Of a stretch of 64,000 bases of DNA, positions 47,131 through 61,409 are shown in pieces. The notes under the pieces are model-generated. The model saw nothing but the letters and a program-made list of their open reading frames with translations. It did not search any database and had not been told where the DNA came from. Source of the DNA: Ramlibacter ginsenosidimutans (GTDB lineage: Bacteria; Pseudomonadota; Gammaproteobacteria; Burkholderiales; Burkholderiaceae_C); NCBI RefSeq assembly GCF_016654015.1, contig NZ_JAEPWM010000007.1, positions 1-64,000 on the forward strand, given 5' to 3'. The stretch's first letter is position 1; every line of letters starts with the position of its first letter. Both the position numbers and the translations under genes were made by a program.

Positions 47131-47565
47131 ATGACGGAGGTCGCGTTCCACTTCAACGTCCCGGACAAGCTGGGATACGCATGCCGCCTGCTGCGCAAGG
47201 CGACGGGCTCGGGGGCGCGGGTCGTTGTGACCGGGGACGCCGCGCTGCTGCGCAGCCTGGACGTGGAGCTGTGGAGCTTTTCGCCCCTGGAGTTCATCCC
47301 GCATTGCCACGCGGCATCGGCGGAGGCGCCGGTGCTCGCCGCGTCGCCGGTCATCCTTGCCGACTCCCCGCGCGGAACGCCGCACCATGAGGTGCTGGTG
47401 AACGTGGGCGGCCCGGTGCCCGACGGATTCGAGCGCTTCGAGCGGCTGATCGAACTCGTCTCGGTGGACGACGGTGACCGGCAGCAGGCACGCGCGCGCT
47501 GGAAGCATTACGCCGACCGCGGCTACGCGATCCGCCGCCACGACCTCGCAGGGGAGGCCGCCTGA
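47131..47565 (+). CDS. holC: DNA polymerase III chi subunit
   Basis: A 144-residue HolC protein (VAFHFNVPDKLGYACRLLRKATGSGARVVV, LDVELWSFSPLEFIPHC, SPRGTPHHEVLVNVG, HYADRGYAIRRHDL). It bridges the clamp loader to single-strand binding protein at the replication fork. Its last base is the first base of the next gene's ATG (TGATG). Position after pepA supports the call. Confidence 0.95.
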   Translation: MTEVAFHFNVPDKLGYACRLLRKATGSGARVVVTGDAALLRSLDVELWSFSPLEFIPHCHAASAEAPVLAASPVILADSPRGTPHHEVLVNVGGPVPDGFERFERLIELVSVDDGDRQQARARWKHYADRGYAIRRHDLAGEAA

Positions 47566-47876
47566 TGGCCAATCGACCGCCGCCACGCTTCGTGCCCACG
47601 CTGACCGAAGTGGTGCACTCCGGACCGGCGCCGCTCACGGGCAGCACGGCCGCCAGCCTGTCCCAGGAGCAACTCGCGCAGCGCGTCTTGCAGCGCGTGG
47701 ACCTGGTGCTCGATCGCAGGGTGCGCGAAGAGATCGCCACCGTCGTCCTGGAGCAGACCAGCGCGATCGTCCCCTTGCTGCGGGAGCGCATCGAGACCGT
47801 GGTGCGGGAAGTCGTCGCCGAGGCTGTCGCCGAGGAGATCCAGGCGCGTCAACGCGCCGGCGCCGGCGGCGTTTGA
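47565..47876 (+). CDS. Conserved small protein coupled to holC (DUF2486-like)
   Basis: A 103-residue protein with a proline-rich start (FVPTLTEVVHSGP) and a long amphipathic helix (LAQRVLQRVDLVLDRRVREEIATVVLEQT and on). The P-x-LT-E/D-V-V start and position after holC resemble DUF2486 proteins of Burkholderiales, which have no known function. Overlap TGATG with holC indicates co-translation, so a replication- or peptidase-linked role is possible but unproven. Confidence 0.7.
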   Translation: MANRPPPRFVPTLTEVVHSGPAPLTGSTAASLSQEQLAQRVLQRVDLVLDRRVREEIATVVLEQTSAIVPLLRERIETVVREVVAEAVAEEIQARQRAGAGGV

Positions 47877-48034
47877 GCAGCAACGGCGCGCGTGATTGCG
47901 AGTCGTTGCGCGGCTCCGCGATTCGCTCGCGACCTAGACCTTTCCCTATGGATCGGGCCCGGAAATTGCGATAGCCTCGCGCCCGTTGAGTAAGTAAACG
48001 GACCTCAACCCCATCCAACCCGGAGGTTTCCCCT

Positions 48035-49162
48035 ATGCAATTCAAACTGAAATTGACGGCCGCCATGGCGATCGCCGCGGTGTGCGGCCTGTCCGCTGCC
48101 CAGGACATGGTCGTCAAGATCGGACACGTCGCCCCGCTCTCGGGCCCGCAGGCCCACTACGGCAAGGACAACGAGAACGGCGTCCGCATGGCCATCGAGG
48201 ACCTCAACGCGCAGGGCGTCACCATCGGCGGCAAGAAGGCCAAGTTCGAGATCGAGGCCGAAGACGACGCCGCCGATCCGAAGCAGGGCACGGCCGCTGC
48301 CCAGAAACTGTGCGACGCCAAGGTCGCCGGCGTGGTGGGCCACCTGAACTCCGGGACCACGATCCCCGCCTCCAAGGTCTACCACGACTGCGGCATCCCG
48401 CACGTCACCGGCGCGGCCACCAACCCCGCGCTGACCAAGCCCGCCTACGACACCACGTACCGGATCATCGCCAACGACAACGCGCTCGGCTCCGCCCTGG
48501 CGCTGTACGCCGCCGACCAGCTGCACCTGAAGAAGGTCGCCATCATCGACGACCGCACCGCCTACGGGCAGGGCGTCGCCGAGGTGTTCGCGAAGACGGC
48601 CAAGTCGAAGGGCATGCAGGTCGTCGACGAGCAGTTCACGAACGACAAGGCAACGGACTTCATGGCGATCCTGACCGCCATCAAGGCCAAGAATCCCGAC
48701 GCCATCTTCTACGGCGGCATGGACCCGCAAGCCGGCCCGATGCTGCGCCAGATGGAGCAGCTGGGCATGGACAAGGTGAAGTACTTCGGCGGCGACGGCA
48801 TCTGCACGGCTGAAATCGCGAAGCTGTCCGCCGGCGCCAAGACGCTGTCGAACGTGATCTGCGCCGAAGGCGGCGCGGCCATCGCGAAGATGCCTGGCGG
48901 CACCGCGTGGAAGGCCAAGTACGACGCCAAGTACCCCGGCCAGTTCCAGGTGTACAGCCCGTACACCTATGACGCGACCTTCGTGCTGGTGGACGCGATG
49001 AAGCGCGCCGGTTCGACCGACCCGAAGAAGTACATCCCCTTCCTGAAGAAGACCAACTACAAGGGCGTGACCTCCGTCATCCAGTTCGAGCCGAACGGCG
49101 AACTGAAGAACGCAGCGACGACGCTCTACCACTACGTCGACGGCAAGAAGACGCCGCTCTGA
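48035..49162 (+). CDS. Branched-chain amino-acid ABC transporter substrate-binding protein
   Basis: A 375-residue periplasmic binding protein of the LivJ/LivK family: signal peptide MQFKLKLTAAMAIAAVCGLSAAQ, then KIGHVAPLSGPQAHYGKDNENGVRMAIEDLNAQG, GVVGHLNSGTTIPASKVYHD, DRTAYGQGVAEVF and YSPYTYDATFVLVDAMK. GGAGG precedes the ATG. No permease or ATPase genes follow; a terminator lies 35 bases downstream, so it is a stand-alone gene serving a transporter encoded elsewhere. The ligand may be a branched amino acid or another compound. Confidence 0.95.
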   Translation: MQFKLKLTAAMAIAAVCGLSAAQDMVVKIGHVAPLSGPQAHYGKDNENGVRMAIEDLNAQGVTIGGKKAKFEIEAEDDAADPKQGTAAAQKLCDAKVAGVVGHLNSGTTIPASKVYHDCGIPHVTGAATNPALTKPAYDTTYRIIANDNALGSALALYAADQLHLKKVAIIDDRTAYGQGVAEVFAKTAKSKGMQVVDEQFTNDKATDFMAILTAIKAKNPDAIFYGGMDPQAGPMLRQMEQLGMDKVKYFGGDGICTAEIAKLSAGAKTLSNVICAEGGAAIAKMPGGTAWKAKYDAKYPGQFQVYSPYTYDATFVLVDAMKRAGSTDPKKYIPFLKKTNYKGVTSVIQFEPNGELKNAATTLYHYVDGKKTPL

Positions 49163-49196
49163 AGCAGCTGATCCGGGGTAACTCCCTGTTTCGCGA

Positions 49197-49224
49197 AGGC
49201 CGCCCCCGGGCGGCCTTTTCGTTT
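49197..49224 (+). terminator. Rho-independent terminator of the binding-protein gene
   Basis: GGCCGCC and GGGCGGCC form a strong GC stem, followed by TTTTCGTTT. It lies 35 bases past the stop and before the long kinase gene. Confidence 0.85.
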
Positions 49225-49430
49225 CCGCGTTATTGATGCGCGTGCGTCGCATGCGCGCCTCGGGCCTGTAGTCTCGCTGGACGTTTTCTTGTCGGCGCGG
49301 TCCTACAACCCGCGCCAGCACTGGCTTTCCGCGCGATTGAGTTTCCTGTCGCGTTGAAAGCTTGTTGGGAACTCAGTACCCTCCAAGGCGCTGTTGGCGT
49401 GCCAACAGATGCTTACCTATGGGGGATCAC

Positions 49431-56048
<6,618 letters not shown>

Positions 56049-56109
56049 TTGGACCTGGGGACGGATCGCGGGGCAGCCTGCACCGTCCCCGACTGAGCAA
56101 GGATATCTG

Positions 56110-58179
56110 GTGACCAGTACTGCGGCTCCGCAGGAATCGGGAGACAAGGTCAACATCCTGGTGGTGGACGACTTGCCGGAAAAGCACGTCGTGTTCCGGA
56201 CCATCCTCGACGAGCTTGGGCAGAACATCGTCAGTGCCCGGTCCGGGCAGGAGGCGCTGAAGTACATCCTCGAGATGGAGTTCGCGGTGATCCTGCTGGA
56301 CGTCAACATGCCCGACATCGACGGGCTGGAGACCGCGAGCCTGATCCGGAACTACAAGAAATCGGCGCAGACGCCGATCGTCTTCATCACCGCCTATGTC
56401 GACGAGTTGCAGGCGCGCCGCGGCTACGCGCTGGGCGCCGTCGACTACATCCCGTCGCCGGTGGTGCCGGAGGTGCTGCGCTCCAAGGTGCGGGTGTTCG
56501 TCGAGCTGTTCCGCATGAACCGCCAGCTGCAGAAGCAGGCGGCGCAACGCGAGGAACTCGCGCGATCGGAAGCGGCACGCGCCGCGGCCGAGGAGGCGAT
56601 CCAGCGCGCGGACTTCCTGGCCGAGGCGAGCCGCACGCTCTCGCGGTCGCTGAACCTGGACGACACGACTGCGGCCGTCCTGGATCTCTGCGTGCCCGTG
56701 CTCGCCGAGCGGGCGATCCTGGGCATTCCGGACAAGGAAGGCGGCGTCCGCCGCCTCGACATGCATCCGGCGCCGAGCGTGGACGACGCGGAGGCGTTCA
56801 CGCCGGAGCTTCGGGCGGCCGCGGACCAGGTGATCCGCACGCGCCAGTTCTACCTGTGGCGCCGCGACGAGCGCGCCGCGGCGATCTTCCCGCTGACGGC
56901 GGGGGACGAGATCCGGGGCGCGCTGGCGCTGCTGGGGCCGGCGGCGCAGTTCGATTCGGCGCGCATCGCGCTGATGCGGGAATTCGCCAGCCGCGCGTCC
57001 ATCGCGATGGAGAACGCACGCCTGTACTCCGCCGTGCAGGAAGCGGACCGCCGCAAGAACGAGTTCCTGGCGATGCTCGCGCACGAACTGCGCAACCCGC
57101 TCGCGCCGATCCGCAATGCCGTGCACATCCTTGCCAGCGCGCAGGAGCTGCCGCCCAAGCTCGCCTGGGCGCGCGACGTCATCGGTCGGCAGGCCGACCA
57201 CATGGCCCGGCTGATCGACGACCTGCTGGACGTGTCGCGCATCGTGCAAGGCAAGGTGGCCGTCAAGCTGGAGAAGCTGCAGCTCGCGTCGCTCATCGAG
57301 CGTTCCGTCGAGGCGAGCTCGCCGCGCCTCGGGGCCCGCGAACAGGTGCTGGACGTGGTCCTGCCCAAGCAGAGCATCGAGCTCGAGGGCGATTCGGTGC
57401 GGCTGTCCCAGGTGCTCTCCAACCTGATCAACAACGCCAGCAAGTTCTCGCCGCCGCGCAGCCGCATCCGGCTGGAAGCGAGCTACGAGGAAGGCGAACT
57501 GCGCCTGTCGGTCAAGGACGAAGGCGCGGGCATCGCGGCGGAATTCCTCCCCCACATGTTCGACCTGTTCGCCCAGGCCGACCAGTCCCTGGACCGTTCG
57601 CAAGGTGGCCTGGGCATCGGCCTGACGCTGGTGAAGCATCTCGTCGAACTCCACGGTGGCCGCGTGTGGGCCGCCAGCGAGGGGCTGGGCAAGGGCGCTG
57701 AAGTCAGCATCGCGCTGCCGGCGCAGGTGGGCGGCGAGGCCGAGCCCGCCTTGCCGGGGGTGCTGCACCAACCGGTGGACGTGCCCAGCGGCGGGTCGCG
57801 CATCCTTGTCGTCGACGACCTGCAGGCCTCCGCGGAAACGCTCAGCACGCTGCTGCAGATGGAAGGCTTCCAGGTTCGGGTGGCGCACGACGGCCAGGAG
57901 GCATTGAGCATCGCGCGGGAGTTCCAGCCGAACGTGGTCCTGCTGGACATCGGCCTGCCGGGCATGAACGGGTTCGAAGTGGCCTACGGCCTGCGCAAGC
58001 AGCCCGAGTCGCGCGACGCCTTGCTGATCGCGTTGACCGGGTACGGTGAAGCGGAGAGCCGCAGCCGCTCGGCCCAGGCCGGGTTCGACTTCCACATGGT
58101 CAAGCCGGCCGACGTGAACCTGCTGCTGTCCATGTTGGCAAATCCTCAGGAAGCGCGGAAGGCCGTCGCAAGCGCGTAA
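56110..58179 (+). CDS. Hybrid histidine kinase (REC-GAF-HisKA-HATPase-REC)
   Basis: A 689-residue soluble kinase. The N-terminal receiver (about 14-130) has the acceptor Asp in VILLDVNMPDIDG, followed by a coiled coil, a GAF-like domain (about 170-305), HisKA with FLAMLAHELRNPLAPI, the ATPase domain (DEGAGI, GGLGIGLTLVKHL) and a C-terminal receiver with VVLLDIGLPGMNG. Start is GTG 56110, 61 bases after the multi-HAMP kinase stop, so it may share its transcript and receive phosphate from it. Layout matches the kinase at 153-2123 apart from the sensor module. Its end lies 20 bases before tRNA-Ser. Confidence 0.92.
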   Translation: MTSTAAPQESGDKVNILVVDDLPEKHVVFRTILDELGQNIVSARSGQEALKYILEMEFAVILLDVNMPDIDGLETASLIRNYKKSAQTPIVFITAYVDELQARRGYALGAVDYIPSPVVPEVLRSKVRVFVELFRMNRQLQKQAAQREELARSEAARAAAEEAIQRADFLAEASRTLSRSLNLDDTTAAVLDLCVPVLAERAILGIPDKEGGVRRLDMHPAPSVDDAEAFTPELRAAADQVIRTRQFYLWRRDERAAAIFPLTAGDEIRGALALLGPAAQFDSARIALMREFASRASIAMENARLYSAVQEADRRKNEFLAMLAHELRNPLAPIRNAVHILASAQELPPKLAWARDVIGRQADHMARLIDDLLDVSRIVQGKVAVKLEKLQLASLIERSVEASSPRLGAREQVLDVVLPKQSIELEGDSVRLSQVLSNLINNASKFSPPRSRIRLEASYEEGELRLSVKDEGAGIAAEFLPHMFDLFAQADQSLDRSQGGLGIGLTLVKHLVELHGGRVWAASEGLGKGAEVSIALPAQVGGEAEPALPGVLHQPVDVPSGGSRILVVDDLQASAETLSTLLQMEGFQVRVAHDGQEALSIAREFQPNVVLLDIGLPGMNGFEVAYGLRKQPESRDALLIALTGYGEAESRSRSAQAGFDFHMVKPADVNLLLSMLANPQEARKAVASA

Positions 58180-58199
58180 GCTACAATCTCGGGCTCGCC

Positions 58200-58290
58200 G
58201 GAGGGGTGGATGAGCGGTTTAAGTCGCACGCCTGGAAAGCGTGTGTGGGTTAATAGCCCACCGCGGGTTCGAATCCCGCCCCCTCCGCCA
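58200..58290 (+). tRNA. serT-type tRNA: tRNA-Ser(GGA)
   Basis: A 91-base tRNA with encoded CCA. The acceptor stem GGAGGGG (58200-58206) pairs with CCCCTCC, the anticodon arm CACGC-CTGGAAA-GCGTG shows GGA (reads UCC/UCU), a long variable arm (GTGGGTTAATAGCCCAC) marks it as class II serine, and GGGTTCGAATCCC is the T arm. TACAAT at 58182-58187 is a likely -10 box. tRNA-Ser genes are common integration points, relevant for the recombinase that follows. Confidence 0.96.
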
Positions 58291-58300
58291 GGACAGACAG

Positions 58301-58325
58301 GGCCCGCATCGCGGGCCTTGTGCAT
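58301..58325 (+). terminator. Terminator after tRNA-Ser
   Basis: GGCCCGC (58301-58307), loop ATC, GCGGGCC (58311-58317), then TTGTGCATTT. A perfect 7-bp stem ten bases after the tRNA 3' end; the T-run is interrupted but adequate. Confidence 0.75.
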
Positions 58326-58399
58326 TTGGGGCCGTGCCTTTTCGCGTGGCTCGCCTTCAAACATCCCACGACGCCCGACTTCGCCGACGCCGGTTTCCC

Positions 58400-58448
58400 T
58401 TGGCGGTCTGACTACACACGAACTACACTTCGGAGTGTAGTCAGGAGG
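58400..58448 (+). promoter_or_regulatory. Recombinase promoter with nested inverted repeats
   Basis: TTGGCG (58400-58405), an 18-base spacer and TACACT (58424-58429) could be the promoter. CTGACTACAC (58408-58417) and GTGTAGTCAG (58435-58444) are a perfect 10-bp inverted pair, and ACTACACT (58422-58429)/AGTGTAGT (58434-58441) form a second, overlapping 8-bp stem with TCGG loop. The right arm runs into the GGAGG ribosome site. So both transcription and translation of the recombinase could be controlled here. Confidence 0.65.
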
Positions 58449-58453
58449 CCGCC

Positions 58454-59140
58454 ATGCAGGAGTTCGTCGCATACCGTCGGGTGACCGCGTCCGAGCAGGG
58501 ACGGGCCGGGCTCGACCTCGAGGCGCAGGCCGCGGCCATCCTGCGATTCGTGCAATCGCGGCACGGGGTGCTGCTGCAGGACTTCGTGGAGCATGAGGCC
58601 GGCAAGGGCAGCGACGGCATGGACCGCCGGCCGCAGTTGCGCGAAGCGATCGCGACCGCGCGCAGGCGCGCTGCGGTCCTGGTCGTCTCCCGGCTGGACC
58701 GCCTCTCGCGCAACGCGGCGCTCATCGCCGACCTGATCGCCTCGGGCGTGGCTTTCGTCGCGGCCGACACGCCGGAGGCGGACGCGGCGATGCTGCACGC
58801 TTATGCAGCGGTCGCGCAGCGGGAACGCGAGCACGCGGCCGGCAGGATCTCCGCCGCGCTGCAGGCAAAGAAGAGGGCGGCCCTCGCCCGCGGCTTGCCC
58901 AATCCGCTCGGCAACTCCCGCACCCTCCAGCCGGGCAACAGCGGCCGCAGCGAATCAGCGCAGGCCTTCGCGGCGCGCCTGGCGCCCATCCTCGAGGCGT
59001 ACCGTGCCGCGGGCCTCACCCAGCGGCGGATGGTGGAAGCCCTGAATCACGACGGCATTCCCACCGCGGCCGGCGGGACGTGGTCGCTCCTGCAAGTCCA
59101 GCGCGTGCTCGCGCGCCTGGCCGGCCCACACCAACGCTGA
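58454..59140 (+). CDS. Serine recombinase-family protein with Thr at the catalytic position
   Basis: A 228-residue resolvase/invertase-type recombinase. The N-terminal catalytic domain is recognisable from YRRVTASEQGRAGLDLEAQ, EAGKGSDGMDRRPQL, VVSRLDRLSRN and AQREREHAAGRISAAL. At the position where the family has the nucleophile in Y-x-R-V-S-T, this protein has T11 (S13 is two residues on). A C-terminal helical domain (about 170-228, LTQRRMVEALNHDGIPT) probably binds DNA. It lies 163 bases from tRNA-Ser, suggesting a small integrated element, but no direct repeat of the tRNA end was seen. It may be inactive, or act as a DNA-binding regulator. Confidence 0.85.
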   Translation: MQEFVAYRRVTASEQGRAGLDLEAQAAAILRFVQSRHGVLLQDFVEHEAGKGSDGMDRRPQLREAIATARRRAAVLVVSRLDRLSRNAALIADLIASGVAFVAADTPEADAAMLHAYAAVAQREREHAAGRISAALQAKKRAALARGLPNPLGNSRTLQPGNSGRSESAQAFAARLAPILEAYRAAGLTQRRMVEALNHDGIPTAAGGTWSLLQVQRVLARLAGPHQR

Positions 59141-59466
59141 GTCGCCGCGGGACGCGACGCCATCGGCCGCTCGACAGTGTGTCGGGGCAGCCACACGACG
59201 ACAGCCTGACTAAGACTGTCTAATCAACATCAGACAGTCAATTAGACACATAGACATCGACGCATAGACAGTCGCTGCGCCGCGCGTAGACTGCTTAGGA
59301 CTGTCTCCATCATTCTTTTGTCTGTCCAGACCCTGTAAAATCAACGGCGTAGACGTGTCTAGGGGTTTTCCTGTGTGACATTGTCTAGGCAGACTACGCA
59401 ACTTTACTTGACGGTCTAATTGCTCAGTTATACAGTCGGCCTGAACAGTCCACAGATGAGGCGCTC
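59141..59466. other. AT-richer intergenic region packed with AGAC/GTCT half-sites
   Basis: This 326-base region is much lower in GC than its surroundings. Between 59213 and 59417, AGAC occurs nine times (59213, 59232, 59244, 59252, 59266, 59288, 59328, 59351, 59391) and GTCT six times (59218, 59303, 59320, 59357, 59383, 59414); chance would give one or two. The extended motif AGACAGTC occurs at 59232 and 59266, and as its complement GACTGTCT at 59214 and 59299. TAGAC-GT-GTCTA (59350-59361) is a full dyad. No ORF of note. Likely an operator array for the HTH protein downstream. Confidence 0.75.
59408..59436 (+). promoter_or_regulatory. Promoter of the HTH-pseudocyclase gene
   Basis: TTGACG (59408-59413), a 17-base spacer and TACAGT (59431-59436) form a good -35 with a weak -10; TATACA at 59429-59434 with a 15-base spacer is an alternative. 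GTCTAA lies in the spacer, so the last half-site of the array sits on the promoter. The TTG start codon is 30 bases downstream with GAGG before it. Confidence 0.65.
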
Positions 59467-60978
59467 TTGCTCACCAGCAAAGAGATTCTGGAGAGAACAG
59501 GCATCTCGCGTGCCACTCTCAACAACTACATTGCCAGCGGTTTGGTGCCGCGGCCCCAGGTGTTGCCGCCGGGGCCGGAGCATGGCGCAGCGCCTCGCAT
59601 CGGTTACTTCCCGGACGACACGGTGGCGCGCGTCCAGGAGATCCAGCGGCTGAAAGGCCAGGGCTGGAGCATCGCGCGGATCTCGGAGCACCTGGCTGCT
59701 CATCCCCCCGGCCAGGCGCCCGGTGCGCAGCCCGCGGGTGCGGCGCCTGCGCCCGTGACCGCCGTGGCCACGGCCGTCGTCGCGGCGACGCGGCCCGAGA
59801 ACGGTCGCGACGCGACGCTTTCCCTGACGGTGCGTGCAGGCCAGGTCGGTCACGCGGCCTACCTGCTGAACGACGCATTCCGCATCACCTGGGCGAACGA
59901 GCAGACCCGCTCGGACGCCTTGTCGCCGCTGGCCAGCCGCGCCGGCGTGCAGGGCACCAGCATCTTCAGCCAGTTGCTCTCGGTGGACCCCGCCAAGGGG
60001 GGCGACGCGATCCTGCGCTTTCACCTCCAGGTTGCGCAGGCGCGCGGCGCCACCACCGGGGCCTTGTTCCGCGACCTGCCGCCGGACGAGGCCGCCCGCC
60101 TGCAGCGGATGTTCGACGAGCCACGGCGCGGCGAATCGGGCCTCCTGATGCAAGCCGGCATCCCCGCCGGTGCCGGGCTGCCGGCGCGCATCGTGTATGC
60201 CGTGCAGTTCCGCGAGGGCGTCCTGATCGCCTATGCGAAGCAGGACGAACTCGGCTCCGTGGCGGTGCCGGTGCCGGCGCAACGTCCCGCGGCGGCGCCG
60301 GCCGTGACCCCCGTGGCCGTGCTGGTGAGCACGCTGCAGGACGCCAGCGGCCTCTGGGTGCGGCTGACCGCACAGGAATATTTCGAACTGCTCAACGAGA
60401 TCTGGGCCGAACTCGATCGCGTCTTCCGTCGCCATGGCGGGCGCGCCGGGCCCCAGGGCGGCGAGGTGCTCGTCTGCTACTTCGTGCCGCAGCAGGACAG
60501 CAGCCATCTCTGGAACGCGCTGGCCGCCGCGCAGCAGACGCGCGAACTGATGCGCGAGATCTCGCAGCGCTGGCAGGCGCGCAAGGGCTGGGACGTCGAG
60601 CTCGCGATGAACATCGGCATCGACGAAGGACAAGAGTGGATGGGCGTCGTGGGAGCGACGGGGGAGGGGGCTCTCCGCGTGGTCGGCGATACGGCCGACC
60701 ACGCGGAGCAGCTTTCCCGCGTGAGCCGCATGGGCGCCATCCTGGTGACCCGCAGCCTGCTGGGCAAGTTGCCGAACGAGCAACGCCAGCGCCTGCGCTT
60801 CGGCGTCCCGCGCCTGGACGGCACGCGCGCCGAGCCACCGCTTCTCTCCACGTTTGCACGACTCGCCGACATCGCCGCCCCCGAGGCCGTGCCGGCCCGG
60901 GTGGCGGGCCTTGCAGCCGCCGAACTCTTCGACTTGCTTCCCCCCAACAACAGCAACCCTCGCCCCCAAGAAGGCTGA
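59467..60978 (+). CDS. MerR-type HTH protein fused to a degenerate class III cyclase domain
   Basis: A 503-residue fusion. Residues 1-75 form a MerR-like helix-turn-helix (SKEILERTGISRATLNNYIASGLVP...YFPDDTVARVQEIQRLKGQGWSIARISEHL). A Pro/Ala linker and a PAS-like part (about 120-270) follow. The C-terminal part (about 280-460) aligns with class III cyclases (VAVLVSTLQDASGLWVRLT, YFELLNEIWAELDRVFRRHGG, VVGDTADHAEQLSRVSRMGAILVT). The first metal Asp is replaced in VLVSTLQ and the second is Glu in GGEVLVCYF, so catalysis is unlikely. Start is TTG 59467, the only one that fits. It may sense a nucleotide and control its own promoter through the half-site array. Rare architecture. Confidence 0.8.
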   Translation: MLTSKEILERTGISRATLNNYIASGLVPRPQVLPPGPEHGAAPRIGYFPDDTVARVQEIQRLKGQGWSIARISEHLAAHPPGQAPGAQPAGAAPAPVTAVATAVVAATRPENGRDATLSLTVRAGQVGHAAYLLNDAFRITWANEQTRSDALSPLASRAGVQGTSIFSQLLSVDPAKGGDAILRFHLQVAQARGATTGALFRDLPPDEAARLQRMFDEPRRGESGLLMQAGIPAGAGLPARIVYAVQFREGVLIAYAKQDELGSVAVPVPAQRPAAAPAVTPVAVLVSTLQDASGLWVRLTAQEYFELLNEIWAELDRVFRRHGGRAGPQGGEVLVCYFVPQQDSSHLWNALAAAQQTRELMREISQRWQARKGWDVELAMNIGIDEGQEWMGVVGATGEGALRVVGDTADHAEQLSRVSRMGAILVTRSLLGKLPNEQRQRLRFGVPRLDGTRAEPPLLSTFARLADIAAPEAVPARVAGLAAAELFDLLPPNNSNPRPQEG

Positions 60979-60995
60979 TTCGGAAAGGATTCCCC

Positions 60996-61409
60996 ATGCG
61001 CTGGTTCAAGACCAAAGACCTGAGGAGCAGCATTTACGCCCTGTTCAGCGTCAGCGCGAGCTCGTCGCGGATCGACGACGCAGCCACCATGGACCACATC
61101 CGCGAAGCGATGCTGGAGATGACCGGCGACGACCCCCGCGAGCGCACCGCGGGCCTCGCGCGGCGGATCCGCTATGCGACCGACCTGCAGGCCCTGTGGT
61201 TCATGCGCGGCGAGCTGATGCAGCTGCTGGCGCGCAACGAGGGCGAACTGGCGGCCCGGGAGAAGGTGGACGAACTCACGTCCCTCTTCACCGACCTGCT
61301 GCCCAGGGGGCTGCGTTCGCGCCCGAGCCCGCTGGATACTTCCTACCGCAACTCGCGCCCGCCCTCCGACGACTACCGCGCGTCCCGCCCCCACTCGGAC
61401 GACACCTGA
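60996..61409 (+). CDS. Small hypothetical protein in operon with the HTH-pseudocyclase
   Basis: A 137-residue protein: helical N-terminal two-thirds (AATMDHIREAMLEMTGD, GLARRIRYATDLQALWFMRGELMQLLARNEGE, LTSLFTDLLP) and a Ser/Arg/Asp-rich disordered tail with repeated SRP(P/H)SDD. GGAAAGGAT precedes ATG 60996; only 17 bases separate it from the fusion gene, so they are one operon. The tail overlaps the convergent qmcA gene by 37 bases. No known domain; possible partner of the pseudocyclase. Confidence 0.75.
   Translation: MRWFKTKDLRSSIYALFSVSASSSRIDDAATMDHIREAMLEMTGDDPRERTAGLARRIRYATDLQALWFMRGELMQLLARNEGELAAREKVDELTSLFTDLLPRGLRSRPSPLDTSYRNSRPPSDDYRASRPHSDDT

Noticed and set aside
45556-47586. 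Long in-frame extension upstream of lptF, opposite pepA
   Set aside because: The family N-terminus of LptF starts at 45555 and pepA is certain; the extension is antisense noise.
58261-59466. Attachment-site duplication of the tRNA-Ser 3' end
   Set aside because: No second copy of GGGTTCGAATCCCGCC was found downstream, so an att site is not annotated.
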